Shown: positions 35,828 through 45,987, counted from the stretch's first letter. The stretch is DNA of 64,000 nucleotides from Arthrobacter sp. V1I7 (GCF_030817015.1 NZ_JAUSYS010000001.1:2046001-2110000); one strand, 5' to 3'. The notes: a model not told the origin generated them from the sequence alone. Made by a program: numbers and translations.

Positions 35828-35870
35828 GCGGCATGGCTCTGCGGCATGGTACTGCGGTATGGCATTGCGG
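35828..35870. repeat. 13-bp degenerate tandem repeat upstream of serB
   Basis: Three units, GCGGCATGGCTCT, GCGGCATGGTACT and GCGGTATGGCATT, are followed by a partial GCGG. They end 46 nt before the serB ATG. Confidence 0.75.
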
Positions 35871-35916
35871 CGAAACGAATTCGGGCGCCGCGGGAGCGCT
35901 GGCTAGGATTACAGCC

Positions 35917-36807
35917 ATGAGTTCGAACGTTACTGCGGTCAGCTACGGCCCGAAATTGTCCCCTTCCGAGATCCAACAGCTCCGGGCCGTGCTCAGTGCG
36001 GCCGGTGTGACCGTGGACGCGGAAAGCCGGACCGGCGACGGCCGCTTCGAGGTGTACACCGCCGATTGCGGCCTGGAGTCGGGGACGGCGGCGGCTCTGA
36101 CGGAACTGCGCCAGGCAGCGGCGGGCGCGGTCGAGGGCGTGGATACCGCGATCGTGCCGGCCTCGCTCCGGAGCGCCCCGCGGAAGTTCCTGATCATGGA
36201 CGTGGACTCCACCCTGATCCAGCAGGAGGTCATCGAGCTCCTGGCCGCCTACGCCGGCAAAAGGGAGGAAGTCACCGCCGTCACGGAGGCTGCCATGCGC
36301 GGCGAATTGGACTTCGCGCAGAGCCTGCACGCACGGGTGGCCGTCCTCGCCGGACTGAAGGCGGACGTCGTCGACGCCGTCCGCGCCGAAGTGAAGCTCA
36401 GCGACGGCGCCGCCGAGCTCGTCGCGGCCTTCCGGGCGGCCGGCCACGTCGTCGCGGTGGTCTCCGGCGGGTTCAACCAGATCCTTCAGCCGATCGCAGA
36501 AGGCCTGGGGCTGGACTACTGGATTGCCAACGAGCTGGAAATTGTGGACGGCGCGCTGACCGGCAAGGTGCTTGGCGATGTGATCGACCGCGCTGCCAAG
36601 GAAAAGTACCTGCGCGAATGGGCCGCCGCGGAAGGCATCCCGCTGGAGCACACCATCGCGGTGGGAGACGGCGCCAACGACCTGGACATGCTCGGTGCCG
36701 CCGGGATCGGGATCGCGTTCAACGCGAAGCCCGCTGTCCGCATTGCCGCAGACGCCGTCGTGAACATGCCGTATCTCGACGCCGTGCGGCACATCGCCGG
36801 GGTCTGA
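35917..36807 (+). CDS. serB: Phosphoserine phosphatase
   Basis: A 296-residue HAD-family enzyme that makes L-serine from phosphoserine. MDVDSTLIQQEVIELLAAYAG at about residue 94 has the nucleophile Asp of DxDxT; VVSGGFNQILQPIAEGLGL and VGDGANDLDMLGAAGIGIAFNAKP are motifs II and III. About 90 N-terminal residues form a weakly conserved ACT-like regulatory part. I chose ATG 35917 because HAD and N-domain similarity starts there; the in-frame upstream extension to 35398 runs inside the ABC gene. It is convergent with an SDR gene. Confidence 0.95.
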   Translation: MSSNVTAVSYGPKLSPSEIQQLRAVLSAAGVTVDAESRTGDGRFEVYTADCGLESGTAAALTELRQAAAGAVEGVDTAIVPASLRSAPRKFLIMDVDSTLIQQEVIELLAAYAGKREEVTAVTEAAMRGELDFAQSLHARVAVLAGLKADVVDAVRAEVKLSDGAAELVAAFRAAGHVVAVVSGGFNQILQPIAEGLGLDYWIANELEIVDGALTGKVLGDVIDRAAKEKYLREWAAAEGIPLEHTIAVGDGANDLDMLGAAGIGIAFNAKPAVRIAADAVVNMPYLDAVRHIAGV

Positions 36808-36825
36808 GCGGCAGCGGGCAATCGG

Positions 36826-36857
36826 GCAGGGGCCGGGGCAGATGCCCCGGCCCCTGC
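36826..36857. terminator. Perfect 15-bp hairpin between serB and the SDR gene
   Basis: GCAGGGGCCGGGGCA and TGCCCCGGCCCCTGC pair fully over a GA loop, and CGTTTAG follows. It lies between convergent genes and can serve both. Confidence 0.85.
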
Positions 36858-36882
36858 CGTTTAGTCGTCCGTGCTCTGACGC

Positions 36883-37635
36883 TTAGCTGGCGGTCTTGCC
36901 GAAGTAGTCAGCGCCGCCGACGTACTCGGTGTGGCCGGTCTCGACGTCGGCCGTTGCCATCTTGGCGACCTCGGCAGCGAACTCGGAGACCGAGTACAGC
37001 TTGCCGGCCTCGGCCCGGCGGGCCTCGATGGCGCCCGGGCTGGAGCGGTCCAGCAGGGTGGCCGTGACCGTGCCCTCAATCATGTCGCCGGAGACGACGA
37101 CGAGCGAGATGCCCTTTTCGGTGAGGTTCGGGATGAGTTGGCGGAGGGCATCCTCGCCGGCGCGCTTGCTGCGCGCCACCGGCTCGTACTCCGGCATGGT
37201 GGGCACGGTGTCGATGAAGTGCGCCTGGTGGCTGGTCACGAAGACCACGCGCGAGCCCTCGGGCATGAGCGGCACGGCGGCGTTGAGCATGTTCACCTGG
37301 GCATCGCGGTTGAGCTTGAGTGCATAACCCTCTTCCATGCCGGTCTCCATGCCGCCGGAGGCATTCAGCACCAGCACATCGAGCGATCCGAAGTTCTCCA
37401 TGGCCGCGCTGGCAAGGGTCTGCACGCCTTCCTGCGTCGTGAGGTCGGCGCCCACGGCGGCTGCACGCCCGCCGGCTGCTTCGATCTCCGTGACCACCTT
37501 GTTGGCGCGCGGCGCCTTCTGGCGGTAGTTCACAACCACGTTGGCGCCCTCGGCTGCAAGGTACTTGGCGACATCGGCGCCAATTCCCCGCGATGAACCG
37601 GTCACAATTGCGGTCTTCTTGTCCAGCAGTCCCAT
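36883..37635 (-). CDS. SDR-family oxidoreductase-like protein
   Basis: A 250-residue Rossmann SDR with AIVTGSSRGIGADVAKYL (TGxxxGxG), VLVLNASGG and VFVTSHQAHF. The catalytic Tyr is unusual: YEPVARSKRAGEDAL gives Tyr and Lys separated by six residues, not the usual three. The enzyme may still be active with shifted geometry, or may bind a ligand without redox chemistry. ATG 37635 has AAAGGAG upstream. The substrate is unknown. Confidence 0.88.
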   Translation of the reverse strand: MGLLDKKTAIVTGSSRGIGADVAKYLAAEGANVVVNYRQKAPRANKVVTEIEAAGGRAAAVGADLTTQEGVQTLASAAMENFGSLDVLVLNASGGMETGMEEGYALKLNRDAQVNMLNAAVPLMPEGSRVVFVTSHQAHFIDTVPTMPEYEPVARSKRAGEDALRQLIPNLTEKGISLVVVSGDMIEGTVTATLLDRSSPGAIEARRAEAGKLYSVSEFAAEVAKMATADVETGHTEYVGGADYFGKTAS

Positions 37636-37844
37636 TCGAGCTCCTTTGTTCCAAACGTCCAAAAACGGTGGGTCTGCACTCCATCATGCCAGCGTCGCAG
37701 TTCATTCCCGTTGTCCGGGATCCACAAAGAAGCCGCGACCGGGTAGTTACGGAGGAGCTAGCCGGCTGCGCTGCCGCGGCGTAGGCTCGCGGTCATGGGA
37801 CGGGCGTCCGGAAGGTCTCCAGCCACGACGCTCACGGGAACGCG

Positions 37845-38222
37845 ATGCCGCGGGGCGTGAGTGAGGAATCGACGCCCGAGGAGGTCTTCAGCGGCTCGCC
37901 ACAGGGCTTGGAGCTGTTCCACGCCGTGGAGCGGCTGCTGGCGTCCCCAACGCCGCCGGCCCTGCGGAGCACGAAGAGCCAGGTGGCCTTTGGCGGGAAG
38001 CGCGGATTCGCATACCTCTGGTGGCCGGGCAGATACCTGAAATCCGACGTTCCCGCCGTGCTTTCCCTCGCGCTGCCGCTGCGGATCGCATCGGACCGGT
38101 TCAAGGAAGTGGTGGAGCCGTCACCCGGCGTGTGGATGCATCACCTTGAACTGCACACCGTCGACGAACTAGACGAGGAAGTGGCCGGCTGGCTTCGGCA
38201 GGCGCGGGACGCGGCGGACTGA
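37845..38222 (+). CDS. DUF5655-like hypothetical protein
   Basis: A small protein of 125 residues (121 if it begins at GTG 37857). It has the pattern VFSGSPQGLELFHAVERLL, RSTKSQVAFGGKRGFAYLWWP and HHLELHTVDELDEEVAGWL, which looks like the DUF5655 family. No signal peptide or membrane segment is seen. Function is unknown; the family is often found as a tail on other proteins. Confidence 0.75.
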   Translation: MPRGVSEESTPEEVFSGSPQGLELFHAVERLLASPTPPALRSTKSQVAFGGKRGFAYLWWPGRYLKSDVPAVLSLALPLRIASDRFKEVVEPSPGVWMHHLELHTVDELDEEVAGWLRQARDAAD

Positions 38223-38252
38223 TTCCGCCGCGGGCCCCGCCGGCTGGAATGA

Positions 38253-38675
38253 TCAGGTGTGCTCGACCCGGATCTTCTTTTTGGTGCCAGCCTCCGGCGG
38301 TGTGGCCGGTGCTGGGGCCCGGACCTCGAGGACGCCATCCTTGTAGCTGGCGGTAATGTCTTCTTCCTTGGCACCGGGCGGCAGGGCGATGCTGCGCTGG
38401 AAGGAGCCATAGCGAAACTCCGAGCGGTACCCGGTCTTGCTTTTGTGTTCTGACTTTTCCTCGCGCTCGGCCTGAATATTGAGCATGCCCTCGCTCACGG
38501 AGACGTCGACGTCCGTCTCGGGATCGATTCCGGGCACCTCCGCCCGGACCACCAGGGTGTCCCCGTCCAGGTACTGCTCCACTTTGATGGACGGCGTCAT
38601 CGGAAGGTCGCCTTCGAGGAAACGCTTGATCGGCTCCAGCACGTCCGAGGGCGCCCATTTGCTGGGTTCAGCCAT
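38253..38675 (-). CDS. Hsp20/alpha-crystallin small heat shock protein
   Basis: The 140-residue chaperone has the alpha-crystallin domain at about residues 30-125: VRAEVPGIDPETDVDVSVSEGMLNIQAE, YGSFQRSIALPPGA and YKDGVLEVRAPAP (the GVL motif). Such proteins hold unfolding proteins under stress. A very strong ribosome binding site, AGGAGG, precedes the ATG by 7 nt. An inverted repeat GCTCCTG/CAGGAGC (38695-38720) lies just upstream and may be regulatory; I do not see a canonical HAIR or CIRCE box. Confidence 0.93.
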   Translation of the reverse strand: MAEPSKWAPSDVLEPIKRFLEGDLPMTPSIKVEQYLDGDTLVVRAEVPGIDPETDVDVSVSEGMLNIQAEREEKSEHKSKTGYRSEFRYGSFQRSIALPPGAKEEDITASYKDGVLEVRAPAPATPPEAGTKKKIRVEHT

Positions 38676-38824
38676 GATATTCCTCCTGATTCAGGCTCCT
38701 GCCGCGGCATAGTCAGGAGCTGTAGCCCCATTAAACACCCGCTACCGGGCGCACCTTAAGGGCGAAAGGATCCGGCGCGGCTGACCAGGTGGACGGCCAT
38801 GGCGTCCCGGACGACGTTGGCCCG

Positions 38825-38863
38825 CCGCGTCCGACGTCGTCCCGTCCGCGTCCGACGTCGTCC
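38825..38863. repeat. 18-bp direct repeat with 21-bp period upstream of hsp20
   Basis: CCGCGTCCGACGTCGTCC occurs at 38825-38842 and again at 38846-38863. It lies between fabG and hsp20. Minor feature. Confidence 0.7.
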
Positions 38864-38880
38864 GTCGAAGAGTGCCGCCT

Positions 38881-40209
<1,329 letters not shown>

Positions 40210-40213
<4 letters not shown>

Positions 40214-40461
40214 GCCTGTTTGACCTTGCCCGGAACGGGAGCCCGACGCCGGGCCCCGCCGAAGCGGTGTGCTCGCGGAAAGCATGCAGGGCCGGAGCCC
40301 AGTGGCAGTTGCTCTGGAACAACCCGAAGATCCACACGCCCGAACGGCGGAAGATCTGGCTTGCCTGTTCCGAGCACCGGCCCTGGCTGGAGGATTACCT
40401 CCAGACCCGCGGTCTCTGGAAGGAAACCGTGGCCCTTGGCCCGGCTGGCGAGGCCGGCTGA
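40210..40461 (+). CDS. Small conserved Cys/His protein upstream of SURF1
   Basis: An 83-residue protein with Cys21-x4-Cys26 and Cys53-x2-His56 (VCSRKACRAGAQW ... KIWLACSEHRPWL). The layout suggests a small zinc- or metal-binding fold. I recognise it as a conserved actinobacterial neighbour of SURF1 but cannot name it. Its start overlaps the DUF3099 stop by 4 nt, and its stop abuts the SURF1 ATG, so all three are one operon. A link to cytochrome oxidase assembly is only inferred from that position. Confidence 0.75.
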
Positions 40462-41340
40462 ATGTATCGCTTCCTCTTTTCCAGCAAGTGGCTGGGCTAT
40501 CTCCTGCTGGCCGCCATCTTCGCGACTGCCTGTGTCTTCCTCGGCCGCTGGCAGATGGACCGCCGGGCCGAGGCGCTGGCCGAAATCAACCGCGTCACCT
40601 CCAACTACTCGGCCACGCCTGTACCGTTTGCCGAGGTCAGGGACCAGTTCAGCAGCCTGGACGCGCACCGCGAGTGGACCCAGGTGGAACTGAAGGGCAG
40701 CTACGACGCGGACGGCCAGCGCGTCGTCCGCAACCGCCCGCTCAACGGCCAGCCCGGCTACGAAGTTGTAGTCCCGTTCCGGCTGGAGACCGGCGAGACG
40801 GTGGTGATCGACCGCGGCTGGCTGCCCATCGGCAACAACAATCCCGGCCGGCCCGACTCGGTTCCCGCGCCGCCGGCGGGCAACGTGACCGTCGTGGCCC
40901 GGCTCAAGCACGCCGAGCCCGAACTGCAGCGCGGCGCCCCGGACGGGCAGTTGGCGTCCATTGACCTGGCCGCCTACTCCACGCAGCTCGGCTATCCGCT
41001 GCTGAGCGGCGCCTATGGACAGCTGGCGTCGGAGAGCCCGTCCGTGGCGGACATGCCCGTAGCCTTCCCCAAACCCTCCACCGAGGAAGGCACCCACTTG
41101 TCCTACTCACTGCAGTGGTTCGCCTTCGGCGTGCTGATGTTCATCGGCTTCGGTTACGCGGCCCGGCAGCAGGCCCGGAACGCGGCCATCGACGCGGAGG
41201 ACGCGGAAGAGTCTGCCGACGACGGCGGCTTCCATCACTCGACCGCGCCGGTGGCCCGCCGCCGGCCTTCGCCCCGCAAGCGGAAACACGCCACGGCGGA
41301 GGAAGAGGAAGACGCCATCCTGGACGCCCAGGGCTACTGA
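40462..41340 (+). CDS. SURF1-family cytochrome c oxidase assembly protein
   Basis: A 292-residue membrane protein with one helix near residues 10-28 (LGYLLLAAIFATACVFLGRW) and another at about 215-235 (YSLQWFAFGVLMFIGFGYAARQQ). The periplasmic loop between them carries QRVVRNRPLNGQPGYEVVVPFRL and VVIDRGWLPIGNN, typical SURF1 motifs. SURF1 helps insert heme A or copper into oxidase subunit I. ctaA and ctaB are encoded about 17 kb away. The last 50 residues are charged and likely cytoplasmic. Confidence 0.93.
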   Translation: MYRFLFSSKWLGYLLLAAIFATACVFLGRWQMDRRAEALAEINRVTSNYSATPVPFAEVRDQFSSLDAHREWTQVELKGSYDADGQRVVRNRPLNGQPGYEVVVPFRLETGETVVIDRGWLPIGNNNPGRPDSVPAPPAGNVTVVARLKHAEPELQRGAPDGQLASIDLAAYSTQLGYPLLSGAYGQLASESPSVADMPVAFPKPSTEEGTHLSYSLQWFAFGVLMFIGFGYAARQQARNAAIDAEDAEESADDGGFHHSTAPVARRRPSPRKRKHATAEEEEDAILDAQGY

Positions 41341-41351
41341 AGGAGCGCCGC

Positions 41352-41819
41352 ATGTATCCGGAACCGGTAGCAAACGTGAAGCAGGCGTTGACCGCGGCGG
41401 GCGCCGAGGACACGGTCACCGTGTTCGATTCGGAGGTCCCGACGGCGGCCGCCGCGGCGGCCGCGCTCGGTTGCGAGCCCGCTGCGATCGCCAACAGCCT
41501 CGTGTTCGACCTGGCGGGCGCGCCCCTGCTGATTCTGGCCAGCGGTGCCGCCAAGGTGGACGTCCGGAAGGTCGCCGCCCAGCTGGGCGCCGGGAAGATC
41601 CGCCGCGCCACACCCGGCTTCGTCCTGGCACACACCGGACAGGAGATCGGCGGCGTAGCCCCGGTGGGCCATCCGGAGAAGATCCGCACCCTGCTGGACA
41701 GCTCCTTGGCAGTCCACCCCGTGCTCTGGGCAGGGGCAGGCGACCACAAATCGATGTTCTCGATCGGCTACGAGGAGCTCCGGAGGATCACCGGCGCCGA
41801 AGAGATGGGCGTCCGCTAG
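41352..41819 (+). CDS. YbaK/EbsC-type aminoacyl-tRNA deacylase
   Basis: A 155-residue editing-domain protein that hydrolyses wrongly charged tRNAs in trans, as in YbaK/ProXp proteins. The fold is marked by CEPAAIANSLVFDLAGAPLLILASGAAKVDVRKVA, LGAGKIRRATPGFVLAHTGQEIGGVAPVGH and the conserved Lys in SGAAKVD. ATG 41352 has AGGAG 6-7 nt upstream. It follows SURF1 by 11 nt. Confidence 0.92.
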   Translation: MYPEPVANVKQALTAAGAEDTVTVFDSEVPTAAAAAAALGCEPAAIANSLVFDLAGAPLLILASGAAKVDVRKVAAQLGAGKIRRATPGFVLAHTGQEIGGVAPVGHPEKIRTLLDSSLAVHPVLWAGAGDHKSMFSIGYEELRRITGAEEMGVR

Positions 41820-41891
41820 CCCGAAAAAGCGACGTCCGCAACAGCGCTGCGCGAAACGGCACGGAGGGTTTTGGACCCGCCAGCCAGCGCC

Positions 41892-43490
41892 CTACGCCAG
41901 CGTGATCAGGTCCAGGTAGTCCTCGTTCCAGAGGTCCTCGACGCCGTCGGGCAGGAGGACGACGCGCTCCGGGTTCAGCGCCTCGACGGCACCTTCATCG
42001 TGGCTGACCAGGACGACGGCGCCGGTGTAGTTGCTCAGGGCCCCGAGGATTTCGGCGCGGCTGGCCGGGTCGAGGTTGTTGGTGGGCTCGTCGAGAAGCA
42101 GCACGTTGGCACTCGACGCGACGATCGTGGCCAGCGCCAGTCGGGTCTTCTCGCCACCGGAAAGCACCCCGGCGGGCTTGTCGACGTCGTCGCCGGAGAA
42201 CAGGAACGACCCGAGGATGCCGCGCACCTCGGCGTCGTTCATGTCCGGGGCGGAGGAGCGCATGTTCTGCAGGACGGTGCGGTCGACGTCGAGCGTCTCA
42301 TGCTCCTGGGCGTAGTAGCCCACCTTCACACCGTGGCCGGGAATGACTTTGCCGGTGTCCGGCTTGTCAACGCCGGCGAGCATGCGCAGCAGGGTGGTCT
42401 TTCCGGCGCCGTTGAGGCCCAGGATGACGACCTTGGAGCCGCGGTCGATGGCAAGGTCCACGTCGGTGAAGATCTCCAGCGAACCGTAGGACTTGCTGAG
42501 GCCGTCCGCGGTGAGCGGGGTCTTGCCGCAGGGCGAGGGATCCGGGAAGCGCAGGGCTGCCACGCGGTCCGTCTCGCGGACTGCCTCGAGGCCGCCGAGG
42601 AGGCGTTCGGCACGCTTGGCCATGTTCTGCGCGGCGACGGCCTTGGTGGCCTTGGCGCGCATCTTGTTGGCCTGGTCGAAGAGGACCTGGGCCTTCTTCT
42701 CCGCGTTGGCGCGTTCGCGCTTGCGGGCCCGCTCATCGGTTTCGCGTTGCTGGAGGTAGCGCTTCCAGTCCATGTTGTAGAAGTCGATCTGGGCGCGGTT
42801 GGCGTCCAGCAGGAAGACTTTGTTCACCGTGGCCTCGAGCAGCTCGGTGTCGTGGCTGATCACGATCAGGCCGCCCTGGTGGTTCTTGAGGAACTCGCGG
42901 AGCCAGGAGATGGAGTCGGCGTCGAGGTGGTTGGTGGGCTCATCGAGGAGCATGGTCTCGGCACCCGAATACAGGATGCGGGCAAGCTCCACACGGCGGC
43001 GCTGGCCACCGGAAAGGGTCTTGAGCGGCTGGTTCAGCAGCCGGTCCGGCAGGGCCAGATTGGAGCAGATCGCCGCGGCCTCAGCCTCGGCCGCGTAGCC
43101 GCCGGCAGCCAGGAATTCGGATTCGAGCCGGTCGTAGCGGTTCATGGCCTTGCGCTGGACTTCGGCGTCCTCGCTGGCCATGTCCTCATGCGTCTGCCGG
43201 AGCTTTCCGACGGCGATGTCCAGGCCGCGGGCGGACAGGATGCGGTCGCGGGCCAGCTGCTCCATGTCCGGGGTCCGGGGATCCTGCGGCAGGTAGCCGA
43301 TTTCGCCGCTGCTGGTCACCTTGCCGCCGGCGGGCAGGCCTTCGCCTGCGAGCACCCGGGTGAGCGTGGTCTTGCCTGCACCGTTACGGCCGACGAGGCC
43401 GATCTTGTCTCCCTTGTCGATCCGGAAGCTCACCTGGTCCATGAGGAGGCGGGCGCCGGCGCGCAGTTCGAGATCCTGGACGGTAATCAA
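41892..43490 (-). CDS. ABC-F family ATPase (ribosome-associated)
   Basis: The 532-residue protein has two ABC domains and no membrane part. Domain 1 has GLVGRNGAGKTTLTRVL and LSGGQRRRVELARILYSGAETMLLDEPTNHLD. The charged linker (RETDERARKRERANAEKK) follows, then domain 2 with GLNGAGKTTLLRML and LSGGEKTRLALATIVASSANVLLLDEPTNNLD. ABC-F proteins act on the ribosome, either in translation fitness (Ettl-like) or in antibiotic protection. Which one cannot be told here; the context holds no drug biosynthesis genes. Confidence 0.93.
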   Translation of the reverse strand: MITVQDLELRAGARLLMDQVSFRIDKGDKIGLVGRNGAGKTTLTRVLAGEGLPAGGKVTSSGEIGYLPQDPRTPDMEQLARDRILSARGLDIAVGKLRQTHEDMASEDAEVQRKAMNRYDRLESEFLAAGGYAAEAEAAAICSNLALPDRLLNQPLKTLSGGQRRRVELARILYSGAETMLLDEPTNHLDADSISWLREFLKNHQGGLIVISHDTELLEATVNKVFLLDANRAQIDFYNMDWKRYLQQRETDERARKRERANAEKKAQVLFDQANKMRAKATKAVAAQNMAKRAERLLGGLEAVRETDRVAALRFPDPSPCGKTPLTADGLSKSYGSLEIFTDVDLAIDRGSKVVILGLNGAGKTTLLRMLAGVDKPDTGKVIPGHGVKVGYYAQEHETLDVDRTVLQNMRSSAPDMNDAEVRGILGSFLFSGDDVDKPAGVLSGGEKTRLALATIVASSANVLLLDEPTNNLDPASRAEILGALSNYTGAVVLVSHDEGAVEALNPERVVLLPDGVEDLWNEDYLDLITLA

Positions 43491-43764
43491 TGCAGCTAAG
43501 GCCTTTCACAACAGGGAAAGCCGCGGCACAACGGAGGAATCTGGAAGGCGCCGGGGCAGTGCGGCCGAGAGAACGGCCTCTACCAGTCTACCGGCCCTGC
43601 CTCCGCCGGATGACAAGGCCCCTGTCTCCGGCTGGGGGCCGCCTTTGGCGGCGTCCTCCAGCATCCGCGCCGCCGGTTAGTGGAGCACCTACAAAAAAGG
43701 CGCCGCGGCGCCGCCGTATCGTCGGAAGCAAGAACTGATCCCCCTTTGACTCGACAGGACAACC
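43491..43764. other. Intergenic region between abc-F and bioY
   Basis: A 274-nt gap upstream of the divergently transcribed abc-F and bioY genes. I looked for a BirA/BioR-like dyad and did not find a convincing one. No gene is supported. Confidence 0.3.
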
Positions 43765-44559
43765 ATGACCCAGACCGACGGCGCTTCGCCCACCCCCGTC
43801 CGCATCCCTTCGTCCGGCAGTCCTTCGTCCGGCACGCCTTCTGCCGGCACGCCTTCTGCCGGCACGGGGGCGCCTGCGCGCCGCGGCCGCTGGGACGCCA
43901 CGGATCTCGGGCTGATCGCCGTCTTCGCCGCGCTCGTGGCCGGCTCCGCGTTGATCGCCGCGATTCCCGTGGGCGGTCTCGGGGTGCCCATCACGCTGCA
44001 GACCCTGGCGGTCATGCTTACGGGTCTGGCCCTGGGCCCGGGGCGGGCCTTCGCCGCCGTCGGGCTGTACGTTCTCCTGGGACTGGCCGGACTGCCGATT
44101 TTCAGCGGCGGCCGCAGCGGACTCGGCGTCCTGGCCGGACCGTCCGCCGGCTACATCCTGGCCTTCCCGCTCGCCGCCGCGGCCGTGGGCTGGCTGGCTG
44201 CCATTGTGCTCCGCCGGACCGCGGGCAGGGCCGCCCGGCTCCGGGCAGTGCTGCTGTTCGCGGCCGCCATGGTGAGCAGCATCATCTTTGTCCACGGCCT
44301 CGGTGTCCTCGGCATGATGGTGAACGCGAAGCTGGACTTCTCCAAGGCCTTCCTCGCAGACCTGGCCTTCTACCCCGGTGACGTGATCAAGAACGCCCTG
44401 GCCGTAACCATCGCGCTGTCCCTGCACAAGGCCTTCCCGGACCTGCTGCTCCGCCGCGCCCGGAAGGCCGACCCGCTGCCCGGTGAGGTGCTGCCGGGTG
44501 ACGTGCTGCCGGGTGACGTGCTGCCGGGTGACGTGCTGCCGGGTGGCGCCCGCCCGTGA
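43765..44559 (+). CDS. bioY: Biotin ECF transporter substrate-binding subunit BioY
   Basis: A 264-residue membrane protein with about six helices. VPITLQTLAVMLTGLALGPGRAF, VYVLLGLAGLPIF, FSGGRSGLGVLAGPSAGYILAFPLAA and FYPGDVIKNALAV are core BioY motifs that bind biotin. Both ends carry low-complexity repeats: Ser/Gly/Thr/Pro units at the N-terminus and LPGDV units at the C-terminus, coded by 15-bp repeats. The two energising partners follow at once. Confidence 0.94.
   Translation: MTQTDGASPTPVRIPSSGSPSSGTPSAGTPSAGTGAPARRGRWDATDLGLIAVFAALVAGSALIAAIPVGGLGVPITLQTLAVMLTGLALGPGRAFAAVGLYVLLGLAGLPIFSGGRSGLGVLAGPSAGYILAFPLAAAAVGWLAAIVLRRTAGRAARLRAVLLFAAAMVSSIIFVHGLGVLGMMVNAKLDFSKAFLADLAFYPGDVIKNALAVTIALSLHKAFPDLLLRRARKADPLPGEVLPGDVLPGDVLPGDVLPGGARP
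43807..43866. repeat. 15-bp in-frame tandem repeat in the bioY N-terminus
   Basis: Four near-identical units of the form CCTTCTGCCGGCACG run in frame and encode the PS(S/A)G(S/T) low-complexity segment of the BioY leader. Confidence 0.85.
44488..44547. repeat. 15-bp in-frame tandem repeat in the bioY C-terminus
   Basis: Three exact units GTGCTGCCGGGTGAC and one altered unit encode VLPGD repeats just before the bioY stop codon. Confidence 0.92.
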
Positions 44560-45302
44560 ACATCGTCCTGGACCGGGTGGCGGTGCGGGTCGACGTTGAC
44601 GGGCGCGCCGCGCCCAAAACCCTGCTTGAGGGGTTGTCACTTGACCTGGCAGAACAGCGGATCGGCATCATCGGCGCCAATGGTTCCGGCAAGTCCACCC
44701 TGCTGCGGCTCCTGAACGGGCTCGTGGCGCCCAGCAGCGGCACCGTGCTCGTGGGCGGTCTGGATACTGTCCGCGCGGTGCGGGACGTCCGACGCCGTGT
44801 GGGCTTTGTCTTTACGGATCCGCTGTCCCAGCTGGTGATGCCCACGGGCCGTGAGGATGTCGAGCTCTCCCTCCGGCGCTCGGTCCGGAACGCCGCGGAG
44901 CGGCGCAGGCAGGCAGAGACCACCCTGGACCGCTTCGGGCTGCTGCCGCTGGTGGACCAGAGCATTTACGAACTCTCCGGCGGCGAACGCCAGCTGCTGG
45001 CCCTCGCCGCCGTCCTCGCCGTGGACCCGGAGGTGCTCGTGCTGGACGAGCCCTCCACGCTGCTGGACCTGCGCAACCGGGAACTGCTGCGCCGGACGCT
45101 TTCCGGCCTTGGCCAGCAGGTCATCCTGTCCACGCACGACCTTGAGCTCGCGCAGGACATGGACCGCGTCCTTGTGGTGCACGCCGGCCGGGTCGTGTTC
45201 GACGGCGGCCCGTCCGCCGCCGTCGAGCATTACCGTGCCGTCAGCGCGGCGGGGCTCGAGCTGCCCCGCGCTGCCGTGCCGCACCGGGAGCAGCAGCGGT
45301 GA
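44556..45302 (+). CDS. bioM: ECF transporter ATP-binding protein BioM
   Basis: The 248-residue ABC ATPase has GANGSGKSTLLRLLNGLVAP (Walker A), YELSGGERQLLALAAVLAVDPEVLVLDEPSTLLDL (signature/Walker B) and LSTHDLELAQDM (His switch). It drives BioY-dependent biotin uptake. It overlaps bioY by 4 nt and bioN by 4 nt. A variant Q-loop region (VFTDPLSQLVMPTGREDVEL) is typical of ECF ATPases. Confidence 0.94.
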   Translation: MNIVLDRVAVRVDVDGRAAPKTLLEGLSLDLAEQRIGIIGANGSGKSTLLRLLNGLVAPSSGTVLVGGLDTVRAVRDVRRRVGFVFTDPLSQLVMPTGREDVELSLRRSVRNAAERRRQAETTLDRFGLLPLVDQSIYELSGGERQLLALAAVLAVDPEVLVLDEPSTLLDLRNRELLRRTLSGLGQQVILSTHDLELAQDMDRVLVVHAGRVVFDGGPSAAVEHYRAVSAAGLELPRAAVPHREQQR

Positions 45303-45931
45303 GCGGTTCCGGGTTCCTGTTCGCAAACTATGTGCCCGGCGGCTCCGTGGTCCACCGGGCGCCGCTGTGGCTGAAATTTGTCCTGGTCCTCGGCTGCGGC
45401 ATGGCGTCCTTCCTGGTCGCGGACTGGACGGTGGCGGCCGGCATGCTGGCGCTGATGTGCGGATTGTTTCTGCTCAGCGGGGCGGGGCCGGCACGCCTGC
45501 TGCGCGCGGTCCGGCCGGTGCTGCCGGTGCTCGCCGTGATCGGCCTCTTCCAGTGGTGGCAGCTGGGCGGCCCTACCGCCGCCCGGATTGTGCTGAATGT
45601 GCTGATCTGCATCGTGGCGGCGTCTATCCTGACGGCGACGACGCCGGTCCAGGCGCTGCTGGACGGGGTGGCCTCCCTGGCCCGGCCGTTCCGGCGCCTC
45701 GGCGCGGACCCCGAACGCTTTGCCCTGACGATTGCCATCATGCTGCGGAGCATTCCGTTCATCGCCGGCGCCTATTCCGATGTCCGGGATTCCGCCCGCG
45801 CCCGCGGCCTGGAACGGAACCCCCGAGCCCTGGTGCTCCCGGTCTTCATCACCACCGTGGCCTTCGCCCGGCAGACCGGTGAAGCCCTCGCCGCGCGCGG
45901 ACTGGGCGAAGCCGAGGACCCGGAAGCCTGA
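45299..45931 (+). CDS. bioN: ECF transporter transmembrane protein BioN
   Basis: A 210-residue membrane protein with about five helices and an ECF T-component coupling helix containing RARGLERNPRAL, near the A-R-G consensus that contacts the ATPases. It starts at GTG 45299, overlapping bioM. Together bioY-bioM-bioN make the three-part biotin importer. The gene is convergent with the thiolase across a repeat-filled gap. Confidence 0.92.
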   Translation: MSGSGFLFANYVPGGSVVHRAPLWLKFVLVLGCGMASFLVADWTVAAGMLALMCGLFLLSGAGPARLLRAVRPVLPVLAVIGLFQWWQLGGPTAARIVLNVLICIVAASILTATTPVQALLDGVASLARPFRRLGADPERFALTIAIMLRSIPFIAGAYSDVRDSARARGLERNPRALVLPVFITTVAFARQTGEALAARGLGEAEDPEA

Positions 45932-45987
45932 CCCGCGTCCCCCGGCACCCCCCCCCGCGGGACATGCCCTCCCCTGCCCGCGGGCAC

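Noticed and set aside
35398..35916. N-terminal extension of serB
   Set aside because: The extension lies inside the ABC ATPase gene on the other strand and lacks similarity; ATG 35917 starts the conserved protein.
41871..43499. A 542-codon plus-strand open frame
   Set aside because: It is antisense to the ABC-F gene and has no recognisable motif, only Gly/Val/Asp-rich sequence.
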